Made by a program: the position numbers and the translations under genes. The notes under the pieces were generated by a model. That model did no database searches, had not been told where the DNA came from, and was given only the letters and a program-made list of their open reading frames with translations. A stretch of DNA of 64,000 nucleotides from Streptomyces sp. LUP30 (GTDB lineage Bacteria; Actinomycetota; Actinomycetes; Streptomycetales; Streptomycetaceae). The number at the start of each line of letters is the position of its first letter. Within the stretch, counting starts at the first letter, position 1. The stretch covers positions 1-64,000 of the forward strand of contig NZ_MJAJ01000034.1 of the NCBI RefSeq assembly GCF_001746365.1, in the 5' to 3' direction. Of this stretch, positions 23,713 to 31,815 are shown one piece after another.

Positions 23713-24411
23713 TCACGCCTCCAGCTTCCGGATCTGCGCCGAGACAAGGTCCCCGGGGACCTTCGCGGGCGCGCCCGTCCCGCTCGCCGTGCAGAACAGG
23801 ACGACCGTGGCGCCGCTGCGCACGACCACGAACGCGTCCGGCCTGTCCCGCTCGGTGTGCAGTGCGAACGCGACGGCCTCGTCGCCCGCGTCCGGCGCGG
23901 CGGCGGCCTCGGCGGTGGTGCGGGCGGGCACCCCGCCCTCGTAGGCCGTGCACTTCTTCAGGGCGGTGCGCAGACCGTCGAGGACGCCCTCGGCGGCGGA
24001 CCGGTCGTAGGCCATGAGGCCGATGGTGGTGGCCGCTCCGGCCGCGGGGCCGGAGCCCGAGAAGGCGAGGCGTCCCTGGAACGCCCGGGGCTCCGGATCG
24101 GGAACGGCCGTACGGATGTTCTCCAACGGCTGGCACGCGGCGGGCCGCGCGGTCGAGTGGCCGGCGGGCTTCACGGGGTAGTCGGTGATCTGGTATCTGT
24201 CCACGTCTCCAACCGTCAGCGCCGCGGACTTCAGCTGAGCCTCTCCGAGCGGTCCGGAGGGACCCTTGCGCCCCGCGCCCGAAGCCGAACCCGACACGGG
24301 GCCGGAGCCCGCGGCGCCGGAGTCCTTCTCGGCCGAACCGCCCCCGCCGCCGCCGCACCCGGCCACCAGAACCGCCGTGCACAGCGCCGCCGCCGTCACC
24401 CTGATCCGCAT
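23713..24411 (-). CDS. Secreted lipoprotein of unknown function
   Basis: A 232-residue lipoprotein. The signal peptide MRIRVTAAALCTAVLVAGC ends in a lipobox LVAGC, followed by a run of Gly and a Ser/Gly linker. The mature domain (~55-232) begins with LTVGDVDRYQITDYPV and includes paired Cys (RPAACQPLE and LKKCTAYEG), and ends VPGDLVSAQIRKLEA. It resembles the PknH-extracellular/DUF-type sensor lipoproteins of Streptomyces, but I cannot name a function. ATG 24411 was chosen from the signal peptide and GGGGAG at 7-nt spacing. Confidence 0.88.
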   Translation of the reverse strand: MRIRVTAAALCTAVLVAGCGGGGGGSAEKDSGAAGSGPVSGSASGAGRKGPSGPLGEAQLKSAALTVGDVDRYQITDYPVKPAGHSTARPAACQPLENIRTAVPDPEPRAFQGRLAFSGSGPAAGAATTIGLMAYDRSAAEGVLDGLRTALKKCTAYEGGVPARTTAEAAAAPDAGDEAVAFALHTERDRPDAFVVVRSGATVVLFCTASGTGAPAKVPGDLVSAQIRKLEA

Positions 24412-24528
24412 GTGCTGACTCCCCGCTCTCGACATCGGTCGATTGGATCAGCCGACGGCACGGGTCGCAGAGATTTCGCCGGAACTACGACGACCGACCC
24501 GGCCGGCGATGATGAACCGGGCCCAGGT

Positions 24529-25236
24529 TCACGCGTACACGTCCAGCCGCCCGCACATGCCGAACCTCCCGCGCGCGGACGGTTCCTCGGCCCGCACGAC
24601 GGCTTCGGCGAGATGGGAGACGTCCCCTTCCGCGAGCCGGTCGAGCTGCTCCCCGGTGGCCTCCGCGGCCGCCCGCGCGCCGTGCGTCCAGCGTTCACGC
24701 CACTCGGCGAGCCGGGGCCGGACGAGCGCAGCGGCGGCCCGGTGGAATTCGGCCAGGGCGGCGCGGGGGTCCGGCGCCTCGCACAGCGCCAGACAGCCCT
24801 CCAGCGCGAGGTCGCGCCGGGCGCGGGCGATCCGGGCCTGCTCCTCGGGCGGGGCGTCGGCGGGGATCGCGGTCGCGGCGGCGTACGCCTCGGGGTCGGC
24901 GAGATGCTCCGGCGGCAGGGTGAGCACCGCGTCGCCCGCCTCGGGCAGCCCGCCGTTCTGCATCAGGACGGTGATGCGCAGGTCGTCCTCGTTGACCAGC
25001 CGGTGGATCGTGCCCGGCGTGAACCAGGCGACCGTGCCGGGCGCCAGGGGCGTCACCCGGTGTCCGGAGGCCGTGAGGGTATGCACCGCTCCCCGTCCGT
25101 GGGTGACGACGTACCCCTCCGAACAGACCAGGTGCATATGGGGGGTTCCGCCTTGCAGACCGTCGGCGGCGGGCCAGTCGTAGACGCACAGGTGCGAGAC
25201 GGCGACGCCGCCGGGCAGTCCGGCGTACGGGCTCAC
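24529..25236 (-). CDS. Cupin-domain protein, third gene of a sugar-type operon
   Basis: A 235-residue protein. The N-terminal cupin (residues ~5-115) shows the metal-binding pattern GGTPHMHLVCSEGYVVTHG, then FTPGTIHRLVNEDD. The C-terminal ~120 residues are helical, Arg/Glu-rich and Ala-rich. GTG 25236 overlaps the stop of the PmoA gene as GTGA. Neighbouring Gfo/Idh and PmoA genes suggest a role in handling a sugar or glycoside, for example as an isomerase or sensor. The exact role is unknown. Confidence 0.85.
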   Translation of the reverse strand: MSPYAGLPGGVAVSHLCVYDWPAADGLQGGTPHMHLVCSEGYVVTHGRGAVHTLTASGHRVTPLAPGTVAWFTPGTIHRLVNEDDLRITVLMQNGGLPEAGDAVLTLPPEHLADPEAYAAATAIPADAPPEEQARIARARRDLALEGCLALCEAPDPRAALAEFHRAAAALVRPRLAEWRERWTHGARAAAEATGEQLDRLAEGDVSHLAEAVVRAEEPSARGRFGMCGRLDVYA

Positions 25237-26162
25237 CACGGGTGCGTCCGCAGGTACTTGGCGATCTCCTCGCGCTCCCAGGCGCCATCGGCCACCACCA
25301 CCCGGTAGCGGCGGGTGAGCGTGTCGCCGGGGGCCAGCTCCAGTTCGTCGAAGAAGGCCCAGGAGGGGGCGATGCCCGCGAAGGGCTCGTTGCGGACGAA
25401 CCAGTGGGCGGGGTGAGCCCCTCGGACGCCGGCGTGGTCGTTCTCGGGGGCGTGCGCGAAGACGACGGTGGCGTGACCGTCGGCGCCGTCGTGCTCTCCG
25501 GTGAGGGCGAGCCACGGGCTCTGTGAGGCCATCAGTCCGGGCCCCTCGCCGTCCGGGCCGATGATCCGGCCGTCCCGGAAGGCGCGCGGGCCCCGCCAGA
25601 ACAGGCCCGTGTAGCCGGCCATCTCCCGTCCGGCGGTGGTCGGACTGCCGAAGCGCAGCGGTTCGTCACGGCAGTTGGTGACGGCGCTGGTCCAGGTCAG
25701 CGCCCAGGAACCGGAGTCGGGCTCGACGTCGTGCACCTCGATGCGGCGCTCCTCCCTCGCCCACAGCTCACCGCCCGACGGATGCCAGGTCAGCCGTTCG
25801 GCGATGACGGCACGGCCCCCGTCCGCCGCGACCTCGTCGAAGTCGACGTGCGCCATGGACCCCACCCGCTCGGGCAGTTCCAGGTAACCCTCGCCGTGGA
25901 CGTACGAGTTGCCGCCCCACAGATTGGCGCCCGAGAGGTGCGAGGCGGTCAGCGACAGCCCCTTGTGCCAGCGGTGGTCGTTGGGCCGGTAGTCGGTGAC
26001 GACGTCCCCGGCGAGGGTCCGCAACGGGTGGATGTACGGCTTGGGCGCCTCCCAGGCCGCCTCGGGCCGGTAGACGTAGGCGAGCAGTTCGACGCCGGTG
26101 ACCGGGTCGCTCACCGTGACGCGGTCGCCGTGGGCGTGCACCAGGCGCAGCTCCGCGGTCAT
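25233..26162 (-). CDS. PmoA-type (DUF6807) protein, second gene of the operon
   Basis: A 309-residue beta-rich protein of the methane-oxygenase-PmoA/DUF6807 group. Recognisable stretches are LLAYVYRPEAAWEAPKPYIH, DYRPNDHRWHKGLS and NLWGGNSYVHGEGY, then FFDELELAPGDTLTRRYRVV near the end. Despite the name, these are not methane monooxygenase subunits; they usually sit beside Gfo/Idh/MocA dehydrogenases in sugar-catabolic operons. ATG 26162 overlaps the upstream gene stop as ATGA. The conserved His residues suggest a sugar-binding or enzymatic role. Confidence 0.87.
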   Translation of the reverse strand: MTAELRLVHAHGDRVTVSDPVTGVELLAYVYRPEAAWEAPKPYIHPLRTLAGDVVTDYRPNDHRWHKGLSLTASHLSGANLWGGNSYVHGEGYLELPERVGSMAHVDFDEVAADGGRAVIAERLTWHPSGGELWAREERRIEVHDVEPDSGSWALTWTSAVTNCRDEPLRFGSPTTAGREMAGYTGLFWRGPRAFRDGRIIGPDGEGPGLMASQSPWLALTGEHDGADGHATVVFAHAPENDHAGVRGAHPAHWFVRNEPFAGIAPSWAFFDELELAPGDTLTRRYRVVVADGAWEREEIAKYLRTHPW

Positions 26163-27319
26163 GCGGGCACCTCCACGGACGCCGTCGCCGGCGCCCAGCC
26201 CGGGGCGCCGCCGTGCAGGGCCGTGTAATAGGCGTCGCCGGGACCGATCTCGCCCCGCCGCACCGTCGTGTCCGTGAACGCCGACTTGTACAGCGCGGTG
26301 ATCAGCTCCAGGCTGGTGCGTCCGTCCGCGCCGCTGCTGCGCGGTCGCCGTCCCGCACGCATGCAGGCGACGAGCTCGCGCAGCTGGGCCAGGTGCGAAC
26401 TGGGCACGTCCGCGCCGAAGTCCCGCCAGCCGGCGGCCTCGTCGCCGGGCACGTCCGGGGCGGGGGTGAGGCGCCAGTCGGCGTTGGAGTGGCCGTACAG
26501 GTGCGTGAGCTCGACGGTGGCGCGCTCGCAGTCGATCCGGATGCGGCTGACCTCTTCGGGGCTCAGGACGCTGTTGACGACCGTGGCGAGGGCGCCGCTC
26601 TCGAAGCGCAGCAGCGCGGTGGACACGTCCTCCGTCTCCACGTCGTGCACGAGCCGGCCGGCCATGGCCCGCACCTCGCTCCACGGGCCGAGGAGGTCGA
26701 GCAGCAGGTCCATCTGGTGGATGCCGTGGCCCATCGCCGGGCCGCCGCCCTCGGTCTGCCAGCGACCGCGCCACGGCACGGCGTAGTAGGCGGTGTCGCG
26801 GTACCAGGTGGTCTGGCAGTGGGCGACGAGCGGCCGGCCGAGGGCCTGCTCGGCGAGCAGCCGGCGCACATGCCGGGCTCCCGATCCGAAGCGGTGCTGG
26901 AAGACGATCGAGGAGAAGGGGCCGTCGGGCGTGCCCTCCTCGGCCGCCACGGCGTCGTAGTCCGCCAGGGTCGGCACGGGCGGCTTCTCGCACCACACCC
27001 AGGCGCCGGCCCGCAGCGCGGCCACGCTCTGCTCGCGGTGCAGCGTGGGCGGGGTGCAGATGGTCACCAGGTCGGGCCGCTGCTCCGCCAGCATCCGGTC
27101 CAGGTCGGTGTAGGCGTGCGGCACGCCGCCCTCCGCACAGAACGCCCGGACGGCGTTGGCATCGATGTCAACGGCCGCCACGACCTCGGTCTCACCCTCG
27201 GCGGCCAGTTGCTGGAGGGCGGGCAGATGGGAGCCGCGGGCGATGGCGCCCGCGCCGACGACGGCGGCCCGGATCCGGCGGCCGTCGAGCGGGCCCGGCG
27301 GCGGAGTGGTGGGGGACAT
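26159..27319 (-). CDS. Gfo/Idh/MocA-family oxidoreductase, first gene of the operon
   Basis: A 386-residue NAD(P)-dependent sugar or inositol dehydrogenase-like enzyme. Rossmann motif VVGAGAIARGSHLPAL at residues ~19-34, the conserved CEKPP (EKP motif) near residue 112, then the C-terminal substrate domain with GGPAMGHGIHQMDLLLDLLG, whose His is at the usual catalytic position. ATG 27319 was chosen from the family start; the strong GGAGGA upstream is about 15 bases away, so the exact start is uncertain. A LacI-type operator lies about 110 bases upstream. Confidence 0.9.
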   Translation of the reverse strand: MSPTTPPPGPLDGRRIRAAVVGAGAIARGSHLPALQQLAAEGETEVVAAVDIDANAVRAFCAEGGVPHAYTDLDRMLAEQRPDLVTICTPPTLHREQSVAALRAGAWVWCEKPPVPTLADYDAVAAEEGTPDGPFSSIVFQHRFGSGARHVRRLLAEQALGRPLVAHCQTTWYRDTAYYAVPWRGRWQTEGGGPAMGHGIHQMDLLLDLLGPWSEVRAMAGRLVHDVETEDVSTALLRFESGALATVVNSVLSPEEVSRIRIDCERATVELTHLYGHSNADWRLTPAPDVPGDEAAGWRDFGADVPSSHLAQLRELVACMRAGRRPRSSGADGRTSLELITALYKSAFTDTTVRRGEIGPGDAYYTALHGGAPGWAPATASVEVPA

Positions 27320-27424
27320 GGGCGTGATCAGCACTCCTCCGACGTACGGCCGTGGACCGGGCGGGTCCGGCAAGCGTGCGGGGCGCACACGGCACACACG
27401 GCACATGTGCGGCACCTGTGCACA

Positions 27425-27437
27425 GCAAGCGCTTTCC
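27425..27437. promoter_or_regulatory. LacI/GalR-type operator upstream of the Gfo-PmoA-cupin operon
   Basis: GCAAGCGCTTTCC carries the LacI-family core AAGCGCTT with a central CpG and near-symmetric flanks. It lies on the promoter side of the operon, about 106 bases before ATG 27319. No LacI-family gene is in the window. Confidence 0.6.
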
Positions 27438-27449
27438 CGTCGCCAGCAA

Positions 27450-27749
27450 CGTATGCGGCGGCCGGGCGGCCGGTCAACCATGCGGGCATCCCGGCGTGCG
27501 GCTCGGCAACGCGGCCGGTCAACGATCCGGAGGCCCCCGGGCACGGCTCGGCGACCCGGCCGGTCGACCCGGCGGACGCCCGGCCGCCGGGCCCGGGACC
27601 GCCGCCGGTCGTACCGTCCGCCAAACCCCTGTGCAGGACCTGACACACGACACCGCTACCCTTTCTTTGCACACCCTTGATCATTGGGCGCGGCCGCCCG
27701 CCGTCGTCGTCGCGCCCTTCTCCGATCGGCACTTGGACTCCGTAACCTC
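27450..27749. other. Intergenic region with imperfect long repeats
   Basis: Between the Gfo operon and uppP. Between about 27470 and 27600 the segment built around GCGGCTCGGCAACGCGGCCGGTC recurs in altered form about 45 bases further on, and GGCCGGTCAAC/GGCCGGTCGAC recurs three times. The rest (27600-27749) is ordinary and presumably holds the uppP promoter. No convincing gene. Confidence 0.5.
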
Positions 27750-28625
27750 ATGTCTTGGTTTGAATCCCTCGTCCTCGGACTCGTCCAGGGGCTGACCGAG
27801 TTCCTCCCCGTCTCCTCCAGTGCGCATCTGCGGCTGACCGCGGCGTTCTCCGGCTGGAAGGACCCCGGCGCGGCCTTCACGGCGATCACCCAGATCGGCA
27901 CGGAGGCGGCGGTGCTGATCTACTTCCGCAAGGACATCGGGCGGATCATCGCGGCATGGAGCCGGTCGCTGTTCGTCAAGGCGATGCGCAGGGACCACGA
28001 CGCCCAGATGGGCTGGCTGGTGATCGTCGGCTCGATCCCGATCGGGGTGCTGGGCGTGACCCTCAAGGACCAGATCGAGGGCCCCTTCCGCGACCTGCGC
28101 ATCACGGCCACGATGCTCGTCGTCGTCGGCGTCGTGATCGGCATCGCCGACCGGCTCGCGGCCCGCGACGAGACGGGCGGCAAGCATCGCGCCCCCAAGC
28201 AGCGCAAGACGCTGGAGAACCTGGGCGTCAAGGACGGACTCGTCTTCGGTCTCTGCCAGGCCTGCGCGCTCGTCCCGGGCGTCTCGCGCTCCGGCGCGAC
28301 CATCAGCGGCGGCCTGTTCATGGGCTACAAGCGCGAGGCCGCGGCCCGTTACTCCTTCCTGCTGGCCATCCCGGCCGTGCTGGCCTCCGGGGTCTTCGAG
28401 ACGAAGGACGCGCTGGAGGGCGGCCATGTGGCATGGGGGCCCACGCTGTTCGCGACGGTGATCGCCTTCGCGTCGGGCTACGCGGTCATCGCCTGGTTCA
28501 TGAAGTTCATCAGCACCAAGTCCTTCATGCCGTTCGTCTACTACCGCGTCGTCCTCGGCATCGTCATCATCGCCCTGGTCACGACGGGCGCGCTGAGCCC
28601 GCACGCGGCGGAGTCGGCGGGCTGA
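27750..28625 (+). CDS. uppP: Undecaprenyl-diphosphatase
   Basis: A 291-residue polytopic membrane enzyme that dephosphorylates undecaprenyl diphosphate to recycle the peptidoglycan lipid carrier, and gives basal bacitracin tolerance. Both catalytic motifs are present: QGLTEFLPVSSSAHLRL at residues ~14-30 and PGVSRSGATISGGLFMGY near residue 180. About eight membrane segments. The N terminus MSWFESLVLGL is typical, which fixes ATG 27750, though there is no clear Shine-Dalgarno sequence. Streptomyces usually carry more than one copy of this gene. Confidence 0.96.
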   Translation: MSWFESLVLGLVQGLTEFLPVSSSAHLRLTAAFSGWKDPGAAFTAITQIGTEAAVLIYFRKDIGRIIAAWSRSLFVKAMRRDHDAQMGWLVIVGSIPIGVLGVTLKDQIEGPFRDLRITATMLVVVGVVIGIADRLAARDETGGKHRAPKQRKTLENLGVKDGLVFGLCQACALVPGVSRSGATISGGLFMGYKREAAARYSFLLAIPAVLASGVFETKDALEGGHVAWGPTLFATVIAFASGYAVIAWFMKFISTKSFMPFVYYRVVLGIVIIALVTTGALSPHAAESAG

Positions 28626-28719
28626 GCCCCCTCGGGCGACTGCCCCAGGGCCGTCGGACCGGCGCCTGTCCAGGCAAGGTGCGCCCCAACCCACCGCCGC
28701 CGACGCACAGTTGACCGGC

Positions 28720-28737
28720 CGGTTGATCGATCAACCG
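28720..28737. promoter_or_regulatory. Perfect 18-bp palindrome, candidate operator
   Basis: CGGTTGATCGATCAACCG has full dyad symmetry with no loop, which suits a dimeric repressor rather than a terminator. It overlaps a second palindrome ACCGGCCGGT just before it. It lies 60-90 bases upstream of the small gene at 28809. Confidence 0.55.
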
Positions 28738-28796
28738 TGACCAACCCCACTGCCTCACGCGTAGCCGTCCGGTAGCGCAGTGTCAGTGCTTGCGCC

Positions 28797-28808
28797 TACG
28801 CTGAGCGC
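28797..28808 (+). promoter_or_regulatory. Candidate leaderless promoter of the 59-residue gene
   Basis: TACGCT (28797-28802), 6 nt, ATG 28809. Confidence 0.5.
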
Positions 28809-28988
28809 ATGTCCGCCCACTCTGTCGCCTCTGGTTCCGTGCGGTCCGCTGCCGAGTTGAACGAGCGGATCCGCGCCCTCTGGCTGCGCGCGGGCGGGTC
28901 GCTGTCCGCCCAGGAGCGCGCCGAGTACGAACTGCTGGTGGTGGAGTGGGCCGCGGCGATCCGCGGCGACGTGGTCGCGGCGGCCTGA
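28809..28988 (+). CDS. Small conserved-type protein, 59 residues
   Basis: ATG 28809 to TGA 28988. A short N-terminal Ser/Ala-rich stretch is followed by an amphipathic helical hairpin (AAELNERIRALWLRAGGSLS, then AQERAEYELLVVEWAAAI). No Cys, no membrane segment. Codon use has the strong G/C third-position bias of real Streptomyces genes, and the start is matched by a leaderless promoter. Such small acidic helical proteins are common and uncharacterised in the genus. An 18-bp palindrome upstream suggests it is regulated. Confidence 0.7.
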   Translation: MSAHSVASGSVRSAAELNERIRALWLRAGGSLSAQERAEYELLVVEWAAAIRGDVVAAA

Positions 28989-29050
28989 CGTCGCACCCAG
29001 GCGTGGAAATCCGTTTGCCGTCGTGAGCAAGTCGCCCCTGGCGTGGCGCG

Positions 29051-29509
29051 ATGACTGTTCAGGTGATCGTTCCCAACGGTGGCTCGAGCTCGGGGAAGTC
29101 CGGGATCGATGCGGGGATCACGTTCGCGGCGGACGGCGGGGTGAGCGTCGGGCAGGAGTTCCGGGCGCTCGACGCGGCCTGGGCGCAGGGCGTCGCCGCG
29201 ATGGCCCGGGCCGGCGCCGGGATCGTCGTCGACGACGTGTTCCTCGGCGGAGCGGCATCCCAGCGGCGGTGGCGGGAGGCCCTGGACGGGCTCCCGGTGC
29301 TGTGGGGCGGCGTCCGGTGCGAGGAAGCGGTCGCGGCGGGCCGGGAGACCGCCCGCGGTGACCGGATTCCGGGAACGGCGGCCGCGCAGGCGCGCACGGT
29401 GCATGAGGGGGCCGTCCACGACCTGGAGGTGGACACCGCGCGCGCCGAGGCCCTGGCGTGTGGGCGGTTCATCGCCGCCCGCCTCGGCCGGCCGCCGGTC
29501 CGTCCCTGA
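29051..29509 (+). CDS. Chloramphenicol phosphotransferase-like protein with an internal deletion
   Basis: A 152-residue CPT-family kinase-like protein. It has the P-loop NGGSSSGKSGI at residues 9-19, the conserved FAADGGVSVG, then IVVDDVFLGGAASQRRW, VLWGGVRCE and AAGRETARGDRIPGTAAAQA. Against the S. venezuelae enzyme as I recall it, about 31 residues are missing directly after the P-loop, including the segment with catalytic Asp37 (FGVDSL). The reading frame is intact. The protein is therefore probably unable to phosphorylate chloramphenicol. No Shine-Dalgarno sequence before ATG 29051. Confidence 0.8.
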   Translation: MTVQVIVPNGGSSSGKSGIDAGITFAADGGVSVGQEFRALDAAWAQGVAAMARAGAGIVVDDVFLGGAASQRRWREALDGLPVLWGGVRCEEAVAAGRETARGDRIPGTAAAQARTVHEGAVHDLEVDTARAEALACGRFIAARLGRPPVRP

Positions 29510-29646
29510 CGACGGAGACCTGAGCGGCGGGGGTACGAGGGCCCCGACCGTCCGTCAGGACGCCGAGCAGCCCCGTTTCCCCCGTCCGGGACGCCGATCG
29601 CCGCAAAGACCTTGGCTGTGCACCCGCCATGCCCAACACTCGGGCC

Positions 29647-30114
29647 ATGACGCAGCGTGTGGAGCTCGCCGCCGTGATGGACCGGCTGGCCGTCGACGGA
29701 CTGATCACCGACTACGCCGTGGCGGTGGACGACGGGGACTGGACGGCGTACCGGCAACTGTTCACGGCCGACGGGCGCGCGGACTACCGCTCGGCCGGCG
29801 GCATCGAGGGCGAGGCGGGGAACGTCGCCTCCTGGCTCGCGGACACCATGCGGCTGTTCGCGATGCGGCAGCACCTCATCGTCAACCGCCGGGTGCGGTT
29901 CGGGGTCCTGGATCAGGACACGGGCGACACCGCACAGGTGCAGGCCGACTACGTCAACCCCATGCGCCTCGCCGCCGAGCGGGACGGCGCCCCCGCCGAG
30001 GTGCCCGACTTCGTCTGCGGCGGCCGGTACTCCTTCGGCCTGCTGCGGACGCAGGACGGCTGGCGGGTGCGCGAGGTGGTCGTACGGGAGAAGTGGCGGC
30101 GGCTGCCCGGCTGA
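29647..30114 (+). CDS. SnoaL-like (NTF2-fold) protein
   Basis: A 155-residue NTF2-like domain of the SnoaL_4 type. The opening VMDRLAVDGLITDYAVAVDDG is followed by DWTAYRQLFTADGRADY, then HLIVNRRVRF and a C-terminal strand WRVREVVVREKWRRL. Such proteins act as small cyclases, dehydratases or binding proteins; no biosynthetic genes lie nearby to hint at a substrate. ATG 29647 has an AACACT hexamer 6 nt upstream; ATG 29629 would add six residues. Confidence 0.85.
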   Translation: MTQRVELAAVMDRLAVDGLITDYAVAVDDGDWTAYRQLFTADGRADYRSAGGIEGEAGNVASWLADTMRLFAMRQHLIVNRRVRFGVLDQDTGDTAQVQADYVNPMRLAAERDGAPAEVPDFVCGGRYSFGLLRTQDGWRVREVVVREKWRRLPG

Positions 30115-30243
30115 CGGCGTCCTCGGCAGGCGGCGTGTTCGGCTGACGCGGGCGCCGCTCGAAGCCGGACGCGAGCACGCCCTGTCGGAGATCGTCTCCG
30201 AAGCGCACACTGAAGCGACCCAACCCGGGTAGGGAGGTGTCGT

Positions 30244-31815
30244 ATGAACAGATGCGGACACTGGCTCACCTCCCCCTGGCGGCGTACGACCGTCGCGGCT
30301 CTCGCGGGCGCGCTGCCCGTGCTCGCGTTCCCCGCGCCCGCCCTGTGGTGGTGGGCCTACGTGGCGCTCGTCCCCTGGATCCTGCTGGCCCGCTCCGCTC
30401 CCACGGGGCGGCGGGCCGCGTACGACGGCTGGGGCGGCGGGTTCGGCTTCATGCTGGCCATGCACCACTGGCTGCTGCCGGACCTGCATGTCTTCACCCT
30501 CGTGCTGGCAGCGCTGCTCGGCGGGCTGTGGGCGCCGTGGGCGTGGCTGGTGCGCCGCTTCCTCGCCGAGGCCGAGGCTCCCACCCGCAGGCGGGTCCTC
30601 GCCGCACTGCTGGTCCTGCCCTCGGCCTGGCTGGCCGTCGAGCTCGTCCGCTCCTGGCAGGGGCTGGGCGGGCCGTGGGGCGTGCTGGGGGCCAGCCAGT
30701 GGCAGGTGGAGCCCGCGCTGCGGCTCGCCTCCGTCGGCGGGGTGTGGCTGCTCAGCTTCCTGGTGGTGGCGGTCAACGTGGCCGCCGCCGTCCTGGTCGC
30801 GCTCCCCGCCTCCCGGGCCCCGGCCGTGGCCGGACTGGTCGCCACCGCCGCCACGGCCTCGGCCGCGTGGGCGTGGGCGCCGCGTCCCGACGCCGACGGG
30901 GAGACCCGCATCGCCGTCGTCCAGCCGGGCGTGATCGACGGGCCCGACCAGCGCTTCGACCGCGAGGAGGAGCTGACCCGCCGCCTGGCCGGGCAGGACG
31001 TCGACCTGATCGTCTGGGGCGAGAGCAGCGTCGGATACGACCTCGCCGAGCGTCCCGACCTGGCCAGGCGCATCGCCGAGCTGGCCCGGGCGACCGGCGC
31101 CGACGTCCTCGTCAACGTCGACGCCCGCCGCTCCGACCGGCCCGGCATCTACAAGAGCTCGATCCTCGTCGGCGCGGGCGGCCCGACCGGCGACCGGTAC
31201 GACAAGATGCGGCTGGTGCCGTTCGGCGAGTACATACCGGCCCGTTCGCTGCTCGGCTGGGCCACCTCGGTCGGCAGGGCCGCGGGCGAGGACCGGCAGC
31301 GCGGTGCGGGACAGGTCCTGATGGGCGCCGGTCCCGGTGTGCGGTTCGGGCCGATGGTGTGCTTCGAGACGGCGTTCCCGGACATGAGCCGGCATCTCGT
31401 CGAGGACGGTGCGGGCCTGCTCGTCGGCCAGTCGTCGACCTCGTCGTTCCAGCGGAGCTGGGCGCCCGCGCAGCACGCCTCGCTGGGCGCCCTGCGTGCC
31501 GCGGAGACCGGCCGGCCCTTCGTCCACGCCACGCTGACCGGCGACTCCGCGGTGTACGACGCGAGCGGCCGGCGACTGGGCTCGTGGCTGGGCCCGGACG
31601 CGAGCACGGCCGCCGTCTACGACGTGCCGCTCGCCGACGGCGTCACCCTGTACGTCCGCTACGGCGACTGGGTCCTCCACGGGGCCCTGCTGGTCCTCGT
31701 GGCCCTGGGGCTCACCGAGGGCGCGCGGGCGGTCAGGCTGCGGCGGACTGCTCCAGCACCGCTCGGACCACCCGCTCACACAGTTCGTGAGTCGCCAGCG
31801 CGTCCCGGGCGCTGA
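30244..31815 (+). CDS. lnt: Apolipoprotein N-acyltransferase
   Basis: A 523-residue membrane enzyme that adds the third acyl chain to the N-terminal Cys of lipoproteins. About six to eight membrane segments lie in residues 15-210, then a periplasm-side nitrilase domain with the catalytic triad visible: E260 (VWGES), K321 (RYDKMRLVPFGEY) and C373 (MVCFETAFPD). A last membrane helix is near the C terminus. ATG 30244 follows AGGGAGGTG. Its last 83 bases overlap the convergent oxidoreductase gene. Streptomyces lnt genes are known; the window also encodes several lipoproteins it could act on. Confidence 0.95.
   Translation: MNRCGHWLTSPWRRTTVAALAGALPVLAFPAPALWWWAYVALVPWILLARSAPTGRRAAYDGWGGGFGFMLAMHHWLLPDLHVFTLVLAALLGGLWAPWAWLVRRFLAEAEAPTRRRVLAALLVLPSAWLAVELVRSWQGLGGPWGVLGASQWQVEPALRLASVGGVWLLSFLVVAVNVAAAVLVALPASRAPAVAGLVATAATASAAWAWAPRPDADGETRIAVVQPGVIDGPDQRFDREEELTRRLAGQDVDLIVWGESSVGYDLAERPDLARRIAELARATGADVLVNVDARRSDRPGIYKSSILVGAGGPTGDRYDKMRLVPFGEYIPARSLLGWATSVGRAAGEDRQRGAGQVLMGAGPGVRFGPMVCFETAFPDMSRHLVEDGAGLLVGQSSTSSFQRSWAPAQHASLGALRAAETGRPFVHATLTGDSAVYDASGRRLGSWLGPDASTAAVYDVPLADGVTLYVRYGDWVLHGALLVLVALGLTEGARAVRLRRTAPAPLGPPAHTVRESPARPGR

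Noticed and set aside
27328..27732. Minus-strand 134-codon frame with repeated Leu-Thr-Gly-Arg-Val-Ala-Glu-Pro
   Set aside because: It covers the LacI operator and intergenic repeats. It has no ribosome-binding site and no domain, and the repeats explain the peptide periodicity.
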